From Bog-756 sp963833585 (GTDB lineage: Bacteria; Actinomycetota; Acidimicrobiia; Acidimicrobiales; RAAP-2), in the NCBI GenBank assembly GCA_963833585.1, contig CAWHYF010000006.1, forward strand, positions 620,001-684,000: a stretch of 64,000 nucleotides of DNA, read 5' to 3'. The notes under the pieces were generated by a model, which was not told the origin of the DNA, made no database searches, and saw only the letters and a list, made by a program, of their open reading frames with translations. Below are positions 42,348 to 51,072 of this stretch, piece by piece; within the stretch, counting starts at the first letter, position 1; every line of letters starts with the position of its first letter. The position numbers were made by a program, and so were the translations under genes.

Positions 42348-43727
42348 TCAGGGCCGAACGGCAAGCATCCGCACCGCCTGGGCCACCGTGTCCACCCTGA
42401 CCAGTTCCAGGCCCGGGGGACCGTCAGGTGAGGTGGCCGGCACGGCCACCCGGTCGAAACCGAGCCGGGCGCACTCCTCGAGTCGACGAGGCAGGTTGGT
42501 GACCTGTCGCACCTCCCCGGCCAGCCCCACCTCGCCCACCGCGGCCAGCGTGGCCGGCAGAGGGCTCCCGATCGACGCTGAGGCCACCGCCAGGGCCACG
42601 GCCAGGTCGGCGGCCGGCTCGGTCACCCGGATCCCGCCGGCCACCGAGGCGAACACGTCGACCCCGAGTACCTCCAGATCGACATGGCGGTTGAGCACGG
42701 CCAGGATCATGCCCAGGCGGCCGCCGTCGAGTCCCACCGCCGCCCGTTTGGGCTGGGCCTGCCCCATGGGGGTCACCAGGGCCTGGAGCTCCACCAGCAG
42801 CGTGCGCCGGCCCTGCATCGCCGGGAGCACCACCCCGCCCGGGACCCCGACCAGGCGGTCGCCGAGGAGCAGCCGGCCCGGGTCGTCGACCCGGTTCAGT
42901 CCCTGGTCCCCCATCTCGAACAGCCCCAGCTCCCCGGTGGGTCCGAAGCGGTGCTTGACCGCCTGCAGGAGCCGAAGGGCGTGGTGGCGGTCGCCCTCGA
43001 AGCTCAGCACGGTGTCCACCATGTGCTCGAGGGCGCGGGGACCGGCCAGGGAGCCGTCCTTGGTGACGTGGCCCACGAGCACGGTGGCCACCTCACGGGA
43101 CTTGGCCAGGCCCACCAGCTGGTCGGCACACTCGCGCACCTGGTTCACGCTGCCGGGCACCCCGGTGGCCCGCCGCTCACCGACCTCGGAGGGACCGATC
43201 GACACCGCCTGGATGGAGTCCACCACCACCAGGTCGGGCCGGGCCTCGTCCACGGCGGCGATCACCGCGCCGACCTCGGTGACCGGAAGGATCAGGAGCC
43301 CGGGCGGGATGGGGCCGAGTCGCTCGGCCCGCAGGCGGACCTGGTGGGCCGACTCCTCGGCCGAGACCAGCAGCACTCGGTGACCGACCGCGGCCCGGGC
43401 CGCCAGCACCTGCAGGAGCAGGGTGGACTTGCCGATGCCCGGCTCCCCGCCCAGCAGGGTGACCGAGCCGGGTACCAGGCCGCCCGAGAGCACCCGGTCG
43501 AACTCTTCCACCCCGGTGGGGATGGCGGCGGCCTCGGACACGTCCACCGAGGACAGCGGCACCGGCATGGAGGCCAGACCGAGGGCGTCCACCGCCTCGA
43601 CCAGCGAGCCGAGCTGGGCCTCCTCGACCAGTGTGTTCCACTCCCCACAGGTGGGACAGCGACCGGCCCACCGGGCGGTGGTCGATCCGCAGTCGATGCA
43701 ACGGTGACGTTTCGCCGTCTTGGCCAT
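42348..43727 (-). CDS. radA: DNA repair protein RadA
   Basis: A 459-aa RecA-like ATPase that promotes branch migration. It has an N-terminal zinc finger (CIDCGSTTARWAGRCPTCGEW), Walker A GEPGIGKSTLLLQ and Walker B DLVVVDSIQ. The RadA-specific KNRFG motif appears as VKHRFGPTGELGLFEM. A C-terminal Lon-like domain follows (AVALAVASASIGSPLP, VGEVGLAGEVRQV). ATG 43727 gives the standard MAKTAKRHRC start; the frame remains open further upstream without support. disA is next downstream. Confidence 0.95.
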   Translation of the reverse strand: MAKTAKRHRCIDCGSTTARWAGRCPTCGEWNTLVEEAQLGSLVEAVDALGLASMPVPLSSVDVSEAAAIPTGVEEFDRVLSGGLVPGSVTLLGGEPGIGKSTLLLQVLAARAAVGHRVLLVSAEESAHQVRLRAERLGPIPPGLLILPVTEVGAVIAAVDEARPDLVVVDSIQAVSIGPSEVGERRATGVPGSVNQVRECADQLVGLAKSREVATVLVGHVTKDGSLAGPRALEHMVDTVLSFEGDRHHALRLLQAVKHRFGPTGELGLFEMGDQGLNRVDDPGRLLLGDRLVGVPGGVVLPAMQGRRTLLVELQALVTPMGQAQPKRAAVGLDGGRLGMILAVLNRHVDLEVLGVDVFASVAGGIRVTEPAADLAVALAVASASIGSPLPATLAAVGEVGLAGEVRQVTNLPRRLEECARLGFDRVAVPATSPDGPPGLELVRVDTVAQAVRMLAVRP

Positions 43728-43811
43728 GTCCCGATGGTAGGGACTGGGTGTGCCAACCGGGGTGACCGACCCCGGACGGGGGAGCGCCGGTCGGTCACTA
43801 CCATCGGGAGC

Positions 43812-44513
43812 ATGGAGGTTCTGTCGGCGCTGCGAACCGAGAGCGCACGCTTCGCCGACCTGGTGGAGCCGGCCGGGCTCGACGTCCCGGTCCCCTCCTG
43901 CCCGGCGTGGTCGGGGCGCGACCTGTTCGTCCATCTGGGGCGGGTACAGCGCTTCTGGGCGGCCAACGTTCGGGCCGGTGATCGGGAGCGGCCCGACCGG
44001 AGCGGGGACGACCCGGACGCTCCCACCGGCGACCGGCCCGACGACACAGGTCTCTCGGATTGGGTTCGCGTCGGCACCGCTTCACTGCTGACGGCTCTCG
44101 AACAGAGCGAGGAGGACGGACCCTGCTGGACCTGGTGGGAGGAGCCCCGGACCTGCGGTGCCGTCGCCCGACACCAGGTGCAGGAGGCCGCCGTGCACCG
44201 CTGGGACGCCGAGGCGATGCTCGGCCGCCCGTCGCCGCTGGAGCCCGACCTGGCCGACGACGGGGTGAGCGAGTTCCTGGAGACCGTGGCCGCTCCGGCC
44301 ACGGCCACCCTGCTCGGCTCGCTGACCCTCGAGGCCATCGACACCGGGGGCCGGTGGATCGTGGGCGACCAGCGGGGACCCAGTGCCACGGTACGGGCGT
44401 CGGCCTCCGATCTGGTCCTGCTCCTCTACGGACGACTGCCCATCTCGGTGGTGTCGGTCCGGGGCGAACGACGACTACTGGGGGGGTTCCTCGAGGCCGT
44501 CGACACCGAATAG
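43812..44513 (+). CDS. Maleylpyruvate isomerase-family mycothiol-dependent enzyme (DinB/MDMPI)
   Basis: A 233-aa protein of the actinobacterial MDMPI family. The N-terminal four-helix DinB-like domain has VPSCPAWSGRDLFVHLGRV, with the first metal His. The second metal site lies around RHQVQEAAVHRWDAE. A short C-terminal domain (ATVRASASDLVLLLYGRLP) is usual in this group. Members are metal-dependent and use mycothiol as cofactor; most have unknown substrates. Its presence implies that the host makes mycothiol. It is transcribed divergently from radA. Confidence 0.85.
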   Translation: MEVLSALRTESARFADLVEPAGLDVPVPSCPAWSGRDLFVHLGRVQRFWAANVRAGDRERPDRSGDDPDAPTGDRPDDTGLSDWVRVGTASLLTALEQSEEDGPCWTWWEEPRTCGAVARHQVQEAAVHRWDAEAMLGRPSPLEPDLADDGVSEFLETVAAPATATLLGSLTLEAIDTGGRWIVGDQRGPSATVRASASDLVLLLYGRLPISVVSVRGERRLLGGFLEAVDTE

Positions 44514-44541
44514 CGCCAGGCACACCGCCCGCTGACGCGGC

Positions 44542-44570
44542 ACCGCCCCACCGGGAACCGGCAGGGCGGT
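44542..44570. terminator. Hairpin between convergent MDMPI gene and clpC
   Basis: ACCGCCC (44542-44548) pairs with GGGCGGT (44564-44570), and an inner CCGG/CCGG pair extends the structure. It could terminate both converging transcripts. There are no U-tracts. Confidence 0.4.
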
Positions 44571-44593
44571 CACCACGAACCGGCGGGAGTCGG

Positions 44594-47146
44594 TCAGTCG
44601 GCGGAGGCGTCGGCCAGCTCGACCGGCGGCGGGGGCTCGACACCCTCGATGGCGGTGAAGGTGAGCTGCTGCTCGCCGGCCACCAGGGGCGGGGCGCCCT
44701 TCACGTCGTAGGCCGCGGCGGCCTCGGGCGTGATGGTCTCCACGTCGACCACGATGGTCTCGCCCACCCGGAATTCCTTCCACAGGATGCGTTCCGACAG
44801 GGGGTCCTCGACCATCTGCTGGATCGCCCGGCGCAGCGGCCGGGCCCCCAGCTGGGGGTCGTAGCCCTTGTCGGCCAGCAGTTGCTTGGCCGGCGGGGTG
44901 AGGATCAGGCTGAGGCCCTGCAGCTCCAGCTGGGTGGACACCCGCTGGATCATCAGGTCCACGATCTCCACCACCTCGGCCTTGGACAGCTCGTGGAACA
45001 CCACGACCTCGTCGATCCGGTTGAGGAACTCAGGCCGGAAGTGCGCCTTCAACGCCTCGTTGACCTTGGTCTTCATCCGCTCGTAGGTCACGGCCTCCGA
45101 GGTCTTGGCGAAGCCCACCGACGACTTCCGCAGATCGGCGGTGCCCAGATTCGAGGTCATGATGAGGACGGTGTTCTTGAAGTCCACCGATCGGCCCTGG
45201 GCGTCGGTGAGCCGGCCGTCCTCCAGGATCTGGAGGAGCGTGTTGAACACGTCGGCATGAGCCTTCTCGACCTCGTCGAAGAGGACCACGGAGAAGGGCT
45301 TGCGGCGGACCGCCTCGGTCAGCTGGCCACCTTCCTCGTATCCGACATAGCCCGGAGGCGAGCCGACCAGGCGGCTCACGGTGTGCTTCTCCATGTACTC
45401 GGACATGTCCAGCTGGATGAGCGCGTCCTCGTCGTCGAACAGGAATTCGGCCAGGGTCTTGGCCAACTCGGTCTTCCCCACGCCGGTCGGCCCGAGGAAG
45501 ATGAACGAGCCACTCGGCCGCTTGGGGTCCTTCAGGCCGGCCCGGGTCCGCCGGATCGACCGGGCCAGGGCGGCGATGGCCGGCTCCTGCCCGATGACCC
45601 GCTTGTGGAGTTCGTCCTCCATCCGGAGCAGCTTGGCCGTCTCCTCCTCGGTCAGCCGGTAGACGGGGATCCCCGTCCAGTTGGCCAGCACCTCGGCGAT
45701 GACCTCCTCGTCGACGACGTCGAACAGGTCCACGCCCTCGGCCCGCCACTCGGCCTCCATGGCCTCCTTGGAGTCCAGGCGCTCCTTCTCCTGCTCGGCG
45801 AGCTTCTTGGCCTGATCGAAGGCCTGCTTCTCCAGCGCGGCCTCCTTGTCGGCCCGGAGCCGGGTGATGTCCTCTTCCAGCTTCTTGTAGGCCGGTGGCG
45901 TGGTCATCCGACGGATGCGCAGGCGGCTGCCGGCCTCGTCGATCAGGTCGATGGCCTTGTCCGGCAGGTACCGGTCGGCCAGGTACCGGTCGGCCAGGTT
46001 GGCCGCGGCCACCAGGGCCTGGTCGGTGATGGTCACCGCATGGTGGGACTCGTAGCGGTCCCGCAGGCCCTTGAGGATCTCGATGGTCAACGCCACGTTG
46101 GGCTGCTCCACCTTGATGGGCTGGAAACGGCGCTCCAACGCCGCGTCCTTCTCCAGGTGCTTGCGGTACTCGTCGATGGTGGTGGCCCCGATGGTCTGCA
46201 GCTCGCCCCGGGCCAGCATGGGCTTGAGGATGGAGGCGGCGTCGATGGCCCCCTCGGCGGCACCGGCACCCACCAGGGTGTGGAGCTCGTCGATGAACAG
46301 GACGATGTCGCCGCGGGTGCGGATCTCCTTCAGGACCTTCTTCAGCCGCTCCTCGAAGTCACCGCGGTAGCGGCTGCCGGCGACCAGGGCGCCGAGGTCC
46401 AGGGTGTAGAGCTGCTTGCCGGTCAGCGTCTCGGGGACGTCGTCGGCCACGATGCGCTGGGCCAGTCCCTCGACGATGGCGGTCTTCCCCACCCCCGGCT
46501 CCCCGATCAGCACCGGGTTGTTCTTGGTCCGCCGGGACAGGACCTGCATGACCCGCTCGATCTCTTTCTCCCGGCCGATGACGGGATCGAGCTTGTGGTC
46601 CCGGGCCAGCGCGGTCAGGTTGCGACCGAACTGGTCCAGCACCGGCGAACCGGTCGGGGCGTCCGAGGACTGCGAGCCCGGCGCTCCCGCGCCCACCGAC
46701 TCCTTGCCCTGGTAGCCCGAGAGCAGCTGGATCACCTGCTGGCGGACCCGGGGCAGATCGGCGCCCAGGCTCACGAGGACCTGGGCGGCGACGCCCTCGC
46801 CCTCCCGGACCAGGCCGAGCAGCATGTGCTCGGTGCCGATGTAGCTGTGACCGAGCTGCAACGCCTCCCGCAGCGAGAGCTCGAGAACCTTCTTGGCCCG
46901 CGGGGTGAACGGCGGGGAGCCGGTCGGGGCGGTGCCGGCCAGACCGATGGTCTCCTCCACCTTCTCGCGCACGGCCTCCAGCGAAACGCCCAGCGACTCC
47001 AGGGCCTTGGCCGCCACACCCTCACCCTCGTGGATCAGGCCCAGGAGGATGTGCTCGGTGCCGATGAAGCTGTGGTTGAGCAGGCGCGCCTCCTCCTGTG
47101 CCAGCACAAGAACTCGACGAGCCCGGTCTGTGAATCGTTCGAACAC
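44594..47146 (-). CDS. clpC: ATP-dependent Clp protease ATP-binding subunit ClpC
   Basis: An 850-aa Hsp100 unfoldase that feeds proteins to ClpP. Two Clp-N repeats occupy residues 1-140 (SFIGTEHILLGLIHEGEGVA; SYIGTEHMLLGLVREGEGVA). AAA domain 1 has GEPGVGKTAIVEGLA. A ClpC-type coiled-coil middle domain follows (about 390-480), then AAA domain 2 with GPTGVGKTELAKTLAEFLF and a D2-small domain ending in GARPLRRAIQQMVEDPLSE. The GTG at 47146 (VFERFTDRARR) is preceded by GGAGG at seven bases and matches the family start. The frame could extend nine codons further. No clpP is in this window. Confidence 0.96.
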   Translation of the reverse strand: MFERFTDRARRVLVLAQEEARLLNHSFIGTEHILLGLIHEGEGVAAKALESLGVSLEAVREKVEETIGLAGTAPTGSPPFTPRAKKVLELSLREALQLGHSYIGTEHMLLGLVREGEGVAAQVLVSLGADLPRVRQQVIQLLSGYQGKESVGAGAPGSQSSDAPTGSPVLDQFGRNLTALARDHKLDPVIGREKEIERVMQVLSRRTKNNPVLIGEPGVGKTAIVEGLAQRIVADDVPETLTGKQLYTLDLGALVAGSRYRGDFEERLKKVLKEIRTRGDIVLFIDELHTLVGAGAAEGAIDAASILKPMLARGELQTIGATTIDEYRKHLEKDAALERRFQPIKVEQPNVALTIEILKGLRDRYESHHAVTITDQALVAAANLADRYLADRYLPDKAIDLIDEAGSRLRIRRMTTPPAYKKLEEDITRLRADKEAALEKQAFDQAKKLAEQEKERLDSKEAMEAEWRAEGVDLFDVVDEEVIAEVLANWTGIPVYRLTEEETAKLLRMEDELHKRVIGQEPAIAALARSIRRTRAGLKDPKRPSGSFIFLGPTGVGKTELAKTLAEFLFDDEDALIQLDMSEYMEKHTVSRLVGSPPGYVGYEEGGQLTEAVRRKPFSVVLFDEVEKAHADVFNTLLQILEDGRLTDAQGRSVDFKNTVLIMTSNLGTADLRKSSVGFAKTSEAVTYERMKTKVNEALKAHFRPEFLNRIDEVVVFHELSKAEVVEIVDLMIQRVSTQLELQGLSLILTPPAKQLLADKGYDPQLGARPLRRAIQQMVEDPLSERILWKEFRVGETIVVDVETITPEAAAAYDVKGAPPLVAGEQQLTFTAIEGVEPPPPVELADASAD

Positions 47147-47190
47147 TCCACCGCCTCCATCCGCGGTCAGCAACTGAACCGAAGTCTACA

Positions 47191-47205
47191 GGTACCGGTG
47201 GTACC
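47191..47205. promoter_or_regulatory. Perfect inverted repeat in the clpC / polyprenyl synthase divergent region
   Basis: GGTACC-GGT-GGTACC lies 45 bp upstream of clpC and 72 bp upstream of the divergent gene. It does not resemble ClgR or HspR boxes. It may be an operator or a chance repeat. Confidence 0.35.
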
Positions 47206-47276
47206 CACACCCGCACGGAGCCATATTCGGATCCATTTTCTCCCTCATCGGCATCCTGGCCTATCGTCTGTAGGAA

Positions 47277-48251
47277 GTGAACGTCGTCGAACTCCTCGGG
47301 CTCCCCGCACTCGAAGATCAGCTGAAACGCCTCGAGCCCCTGCTCGTGGAGTCGGTGGTGACCGGGGACGGCTTCCTCGACGAAGTCACCACCCACCTCC
47401 TGGCCGCCGGCGGCAAGCGGCTCCGCCCGGTATTGGCCCTGGCCACCGCCACATCCGGCGCCACCGAGGCCTCCCGGGAGGACCTGCTCGGGGCGGTGGC
47501 GGTGGAGCTGGTCCACCTGGCCTCCCTCTACCACGACGACGTGATGGACGAGGCCACCGTGCGCCGCAACGTGGAGAGCGTCAACGCCCGTTTCGGCAAC
47601 CTGGTGGCCATCGTGGCCGGCGACTTCCTGCTGGCCCGCTCGGCCGAGATCGCCGCCTCCCTGGGCACCGAGATCGCCGGCCTGTTGGCCGCCACCCTGG
47701 GTGAGCTCTGCCAGGGTCAGGTGGCCGAGGTGCACGCCGCCTTCCGGGTCAGCCGGACCCAGGACGAGTACCGGCGGGCCATCGCCGGCAAGACCGCCTC
47801 GTTGATGGCCACCTCGTGCCGCATCGGGGCCCTCACCGGGGGGCTCCCCCGCGACCAGGTGGACGCCTTCACCCAATTCGGACGCTCGTTCGGGATGACC
47901 TTCCAGGTCCGGGACGACATCCTCGACGTCATCGGCACCGAGGCCGAACTGGGCAAACCCGCCGGCCAGGATCTGGCCGAGGGCATCTACACCCTTCCGG
48001 TGCTGCTGGCCCTGGCCGACCCGGAGGCCGGGCCCGAGCTCAGCCCCCTGCTGGGCCAGCCCCTCGGGCAGCCCGAGCGCGACAAGGCCCGGTCGATCGT
48101 GGCGGCGTCCGGCGCCATCGGGGACTCGGTGGCCGTGGCCCGACGGTATGCCGAACGGGCGGAGGCGGCGGGTTCGGGACCTTCCCCCCGACTGACCGCG
48201 GGTCTCGCCAGCCTGGCCCACTCCATGGTGGACGACCTCCCGACGTCCTGA
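47277..48251 (+). CDS. Polyprenyl diphosphate synthase, long-chain type
   Basis: A 324-aa trans-prenyl synthase. Both aspartate-rich motifs are complete: LYHDDVMDEATVRR (about residues 80-93) and VRDDILDVIG. GGKRLRPVLALA and KTASLMATSCRIGAL are also typical. The residues before the first motif are small (Leu, Ala, Ser), as in heptaprenyl to decaprenyl synthases. This suggests the menaquinone side chain as product, although chain length cannot be fixed by eye. The start is GTG with AGGA upstream. It is divergent from clpC. Confidence 0.9.
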   Translation: MNVVELLGLPALEDQLKRLEPLLVESVVTGDGFLDEVTTHLLAAGGKRLRPVLALATATSGATEASREDLLGAVAVELVHLASLYHDDVMDEATVRRNVESVNARFGNLVAIVAGDFLLARSAEIAASLGTEIAGLLAATLGELCQGQVAEVHAAFRVSRTQDEYRRAIAGKTASLMATSCRIGALTGGLPRDQVDAFTQFGRSFGMTFQVRDDILDVIGTEAELGKPAGQDLAEGIYTLPVLLALADPEAGPELSPLLGQPLGQPERDKARSIVAASGAIGDSVAVARRYAERAEAAGSGPSPRLTAGLASLAHSMVDDLPTS

Positions 48252-48284
48252 CCGGGCCCGGGCCGGTCACGCCACCGGGCCCGG
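48252..48284. terminator. GC-rich hairpin after the polyprenyl synthase gene
   Basis: CCGGGCCCGG occurs at 48252-48261 and again at 48275-48284, and can fold into a ten-pair stem with a 13-nt loop between two convergent genes. No U-tract. It also reads as a 13-bp direct repeat. Confidence 0.33.
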
Positions 48285-48312
48285 GCGGGGCCGTGGGGGC
48301 GGACCGCCCGGA

Positions 48313-48735
48313 TCAGACCGAGGCGGTGGAGGACGCCGGCGCGGCCGGGGTCCCGGTCTGGCACTGCCCGGCGATCTGGGCTGCGAGAGCCGCCTCCCGC
48401 CGCAGGAACTTGGCGCTGATCTCGCGGGCCTCGATCTTCTCCCAGTGGGCGAGGTTCCGCCGCATGGTGGCGGCCCGACGCTGCCCCTTGCGGTTGAGCG
48501 CGCTCCGGGAGCTGACGGCGCGCAGCTTCTGGACCTTGGCCGAGAGGTGGGCCTGGCGTTGGTGCATGTGGGTCAGGTGGGCCTGGGCCTTGGCGCAATC
48601 GACGTGGTGGGCCGGAGGGGTCGATCCCCCCGGGGCCCCGGCTGCACCCGACACGCCGGCTGCGCCCAGCGTCAGCACGCCGACGGCCACGGCGGTGGTC
48701 AGGGATTTCTTGATCGGATTCCGGATGAATGCCAT
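48313..48735 (-). CDS. Small secreted helical protein, unknown function
   Basis: A 140-aa protein. The start carries a signal peptide: basic MAFIRNPIKK, then SLTTAVAVGVLTLGAAGV and an Ala-x-Ala-like cleavage region near residue 32. The mature part is Ala/Lys/Arg-rich and helical (AKAQAHLTHMHQRQAHLSAK; LAHWEKIEAREISAKFLRRE) and contains two cysteines (in VDCAKA and GQCQTG) able to form a disulfide. ATG 48735 has GGGGAGA upstream. No known family is recognised. It converges with the polyprenyl synthase gene. Confidence 0.72.
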   Translation of the reverse strand: MAFIRNPIKKSLTTAVAVGVLTLGAAGVSGAAGAPGGSTPPAHHVDCAKAQAHLTHMHQRQAHLSAKVQKLRAVSSRSALNRKGQRRAATMRRNLAHWEKIEAREISAKFLRREAALAAQIAGQCQTGTPAAPASSTASV

Positions 48736-48971
48736 GCGTCTCCCCTGTGCTCTTCCCCGTCGGGCCACCACCGAAACCCCGGGGTTCGGACGGTCCGGGC
48801 GGATCCTGCCCGCGACCGTAGCGGGCCGGGGGCCCCGGGGGTACATCGGTCCGCTGAGGTGGGCCGGGGCGCCTCCGGTCGGGCCGATGTCCCCGCCTGC
48901 CGCTAGCCTCGCCCCACCATGTTCGTCCCCGAACCGCATCGCCGATTCCCTGTCCCGGCCGGCAGGGCACG

Positions 48972-49391
48972 GTGACCGCCACCAGGGGCAGTGCACGCCA
49001 CGCCGTCCGGCTGGCCTGCCCCCCCGGTCGCGCCTGGGCCCTGCTCGGGGACCCCGAGCGGGTGGCCGAGTGGTTCCCGGGCATCGAGTCCTGCACCGTC
49101 GACGGCGACCAGCGGGTGGTGGTGACCGGGTCGGGTATCCCCATGCCGGAGCGACTGTTGACCGTGGACGCCGGGCTGCGACGACTGCAGTACCGGATCA
49201 CCGCCCCCATGTTCGTCGAGCACCTCAGCACCATCGACGTGCACGATCTGGGTGAGGGCAGCTGTCTGGTGGTCTACTCGGTCGACGCCGAGCCGGCCCC
49301 GCTGGCCCTGGTCATCGGGGGCGCGGCCCGCCAGGGGCTCGGAGAGTTGGGGGCAGTGTTGGGACTGGCCGACGAGGTGCCGGCCGGATGA
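48972..49391 (+). CDS. SRPBCC-superfamily (polyketide cyclase/START-like) protein
   Basis: A 139-aa single-domain protein. The opening pattern CPPGRAWALLGDPERVAEWFPG is the classical START/polyketide-cyclase alpha-beta start. Beta strands follow (RLLTVDAGLRRLQYRITAPM; SCLVVYSVDAEPAPLALVIG). This fold binds hydrophobic ligands in a deep cavity. The sulfatase gene follows 28 bp later, so the two may share a transcript, but no functional link is known. The GTG start is taken from the frame; MTATRGSARHA is short and unstructured. Confidence 0.78.
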   Translation: MTATRGSARHAVRLACPPGRAWALLGDPERVAEWFPGIESCTVDGDQRVVVTGSGIPMPERLLTVDAGLRRLQYRITAPMFVEHLSTIDVHDLGEGSCLVVYSVDAEPAPLALVIGGAARQGLGELGAVLGLADEVPAG

Positions 49392-49419
49392 GCCGGCGCC
49401 AGACGAGAGGAGCCCGCTG

Positions 49420-50964
49420 ATGGGCCGCAAGATCCTCCTGGTCACCACCGACCAGCAGCGGTATGACACCCTCGGGTGTAACGGCGGCACCCTGGCCCGG
49501 ACCCCGGTGGTGGACCGCCTGGCCGCCGAGGGCATCCGCTTCGAGCGGGCCCACCCCCAGTCGGTGGTGTGCATGCCGTCCCGCTCGACCATCCTGACCG
49601 GCCAACACCCGAGCACCCACGGGGTGTGGATGAACGGGGTGCCTCTCCCGGTCGACGCCCCGTCGGTGGCCGAGGAGCTGCACCGGGCCGGCTACCACAC
49701 CGCCCTGGTCGGCAAGGCCCATTTCGAGCCGTTCCTCGACCCGTTCCTCCGTTTCGAGGAGAACGCCCTCGCCCGCACCGGGGCCGAGCCCCCCGGTGGA
49801 CTCCACCGGGGGTTCGAGCATCTGGAGCTGGCCACCCACGGAGTGCTCGGGCCGCTCCACTACGCCCGGTGGCTGATGGCCGAGCACCCCGAGGCGTTGG
49901 GCGGGTTCTATCCGGCCCTGGACGGCTCCCTCCAGGTCAACGCGGCCGGCGGTGGCGACACCGGAGCCCCGCAGGTCAAGGCCAATCCGGTCGACCGGGA
50001 CCTCTACCACACCGACTGGGTCGCCGACCGGACCGTGGCCTGGCTGGACACCCTCGGGGCGGACGACGACTGGTTCTGCTGGATGAGCTTCCCCGATCCC
50101 CACCATCCCTGGGACCCGCCGCAGTCGGAGGTTGGGCGGATCGACTGGCGCGAGGTCCCGCTGCCCACCGGCTATCCCGAGGAACGGGCCCGGCGCGAGG
50201 CCATCCTCGACGCCAAGCCTCGGCACTGGCGCCTCTGGTACGACGGCACGCTGGTGTCCAACTACGAGGCCCCCGCCGACTGGGTGCCGGCCACCCTCAC
50301 CCCCGACCAGGTCCGCGAGGTCAACGCCCGCAACGCCGTCGAGTGCGAGCTGATCGACGAGGCCCTCGGGCGGGTCCTCACCCGGATCGCCGAGCGGGGA
50401 TGGTCCGACGACCTCGACGTGGTGTTCACCACCGACCACGGTGAGCTCCAGGGCGACTTCGGCCTCCTGTTCAAGGGCCCGTACCACGTCGACGCCCTGA
50501 TGCGGCTGCCGCTGGTGTGGCGGCCGGCGCCGAACGCGGGCCGGGCCCCCGGGGTGGTGTCACGGCCGGTGGGCCTGGTCGACCTGGCCCCGACGTTCTG
50601 TCGCATCGCCGGGGTCGAGGCACCTGACTGGATGCAGGGCGCGGTGCTCCCGGTGGACGACGCCGACGCCGACGCCGGCGGGTTCGAGCGGGTGTTGACC
50701 GAATGGGACAGCGAACTGTTCGGCACCGAGGTCCACCTGCGCACCATCATGCGCGACCACTGGGTGTGCACCGCCTACCGGCCCGGCACGTCCCACGACG
50801 GCTCCGAGGGCGAGCTCTACGACCTGGACGAGGACCCGCTGCAGCAGGCGAACCGGTGGGACGACCCGGCCCTGGCCGGGATCCGCGCCGACCTGGAGGC
50901 CGATCTCCGGGACCACCAGCCACCGGTCCGCCACCCGAGGCTGGTGCTCGAGGCCCCGGTCTGA
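49420..50964 (+). CDS. Sulfatase / arylsulfatase-type hydrolase
   Basis: A 514-aa alkaline-phosphatase-superfamily enzyme. The formylglycine motif is CMPSRSTILTGQ (Cys51, C-x-P-S-R), to be oxidised by a formylglycine-generating enzyme. The metal ligands are TTDQQRYD near the start and FTTDHGELQGDFGLLFKGP near residue 335. HHPWDPP is the usual mid-protein block. It has no signal peptide, so it is probably cytoplasmic. The substrate is a sulfate (or possibly phosphonate) ester. The FGE-like domain visible in this window belongs to EgtB and is not the activating enzyme. Confidence 0.87.
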   Translation: MGRKILLVTTDQQRYDTLGCNGGTLARTPVVDRLAAEGIRFERAHPQSVVCMPSRSTILTGQHPSTHGVWMNGVPLPVDAPSVAEELHRAGYHTALVGKAHFEPFLDPFLRFEENALARTGAEPPGGLHRGFEHLELATHGVLGPLHYARWLMAEHPEALGGFYPALDGSLQVNAAGGGDTGAPQVKANPVDRDLYHTDWVADRTVAWLDTLGADDDWFCWMSFPDPHHPWDPPQSEVGRIDWREVPLPTGYPEERARREAILDAKPRHWRLWYDGTLVSNYEAPADWVPATLTPDQVREVNARNAVECELIDEALGRVLTRIAERGWSDDLDVVFTTDHGELQGDFGLLFKGPYHVDALMRLPLVWRPAPNAGRAPGVVSRPVGLVDLAPTFCRIAGVEAPDWMQGAVLPVDDADADAGGFERVLTEWDSELFGTEVHLRTIMRDHWVCTAYRPGTSHDGSEGELYDLDEDPLQQANRWDDPALAGIRADLEADLRDHQPPVRHPRLVLEAPV

Positions 50965-51072
50965 CCGTCGCTCGGCGCCAGTGGTACCGGTTCGGGCTCG
51001 GCGACGGCGATCGCCCGGCCGCCGGTCGGAGGGGGTCTCTCCGCTGAGGGGGGCCGGGTGGTCGGGCCTCCG

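Noticed and set aside
45960..46000. Duplicated DNA inside clpC (two copies of a CGGTCGGCCAGGTAC-type unit)
   Set aside because: The encoded ADRYLADRYLPDKAID segment is normal for ClpC proteins, so this is ordinary conserved sequence.
44060..47704. 1214-aa plus-strand open frame
   Set aside because: Shadow of clpC and neighbours; low-complexity Leu/Gly/Asp/Gln composition without motifs.
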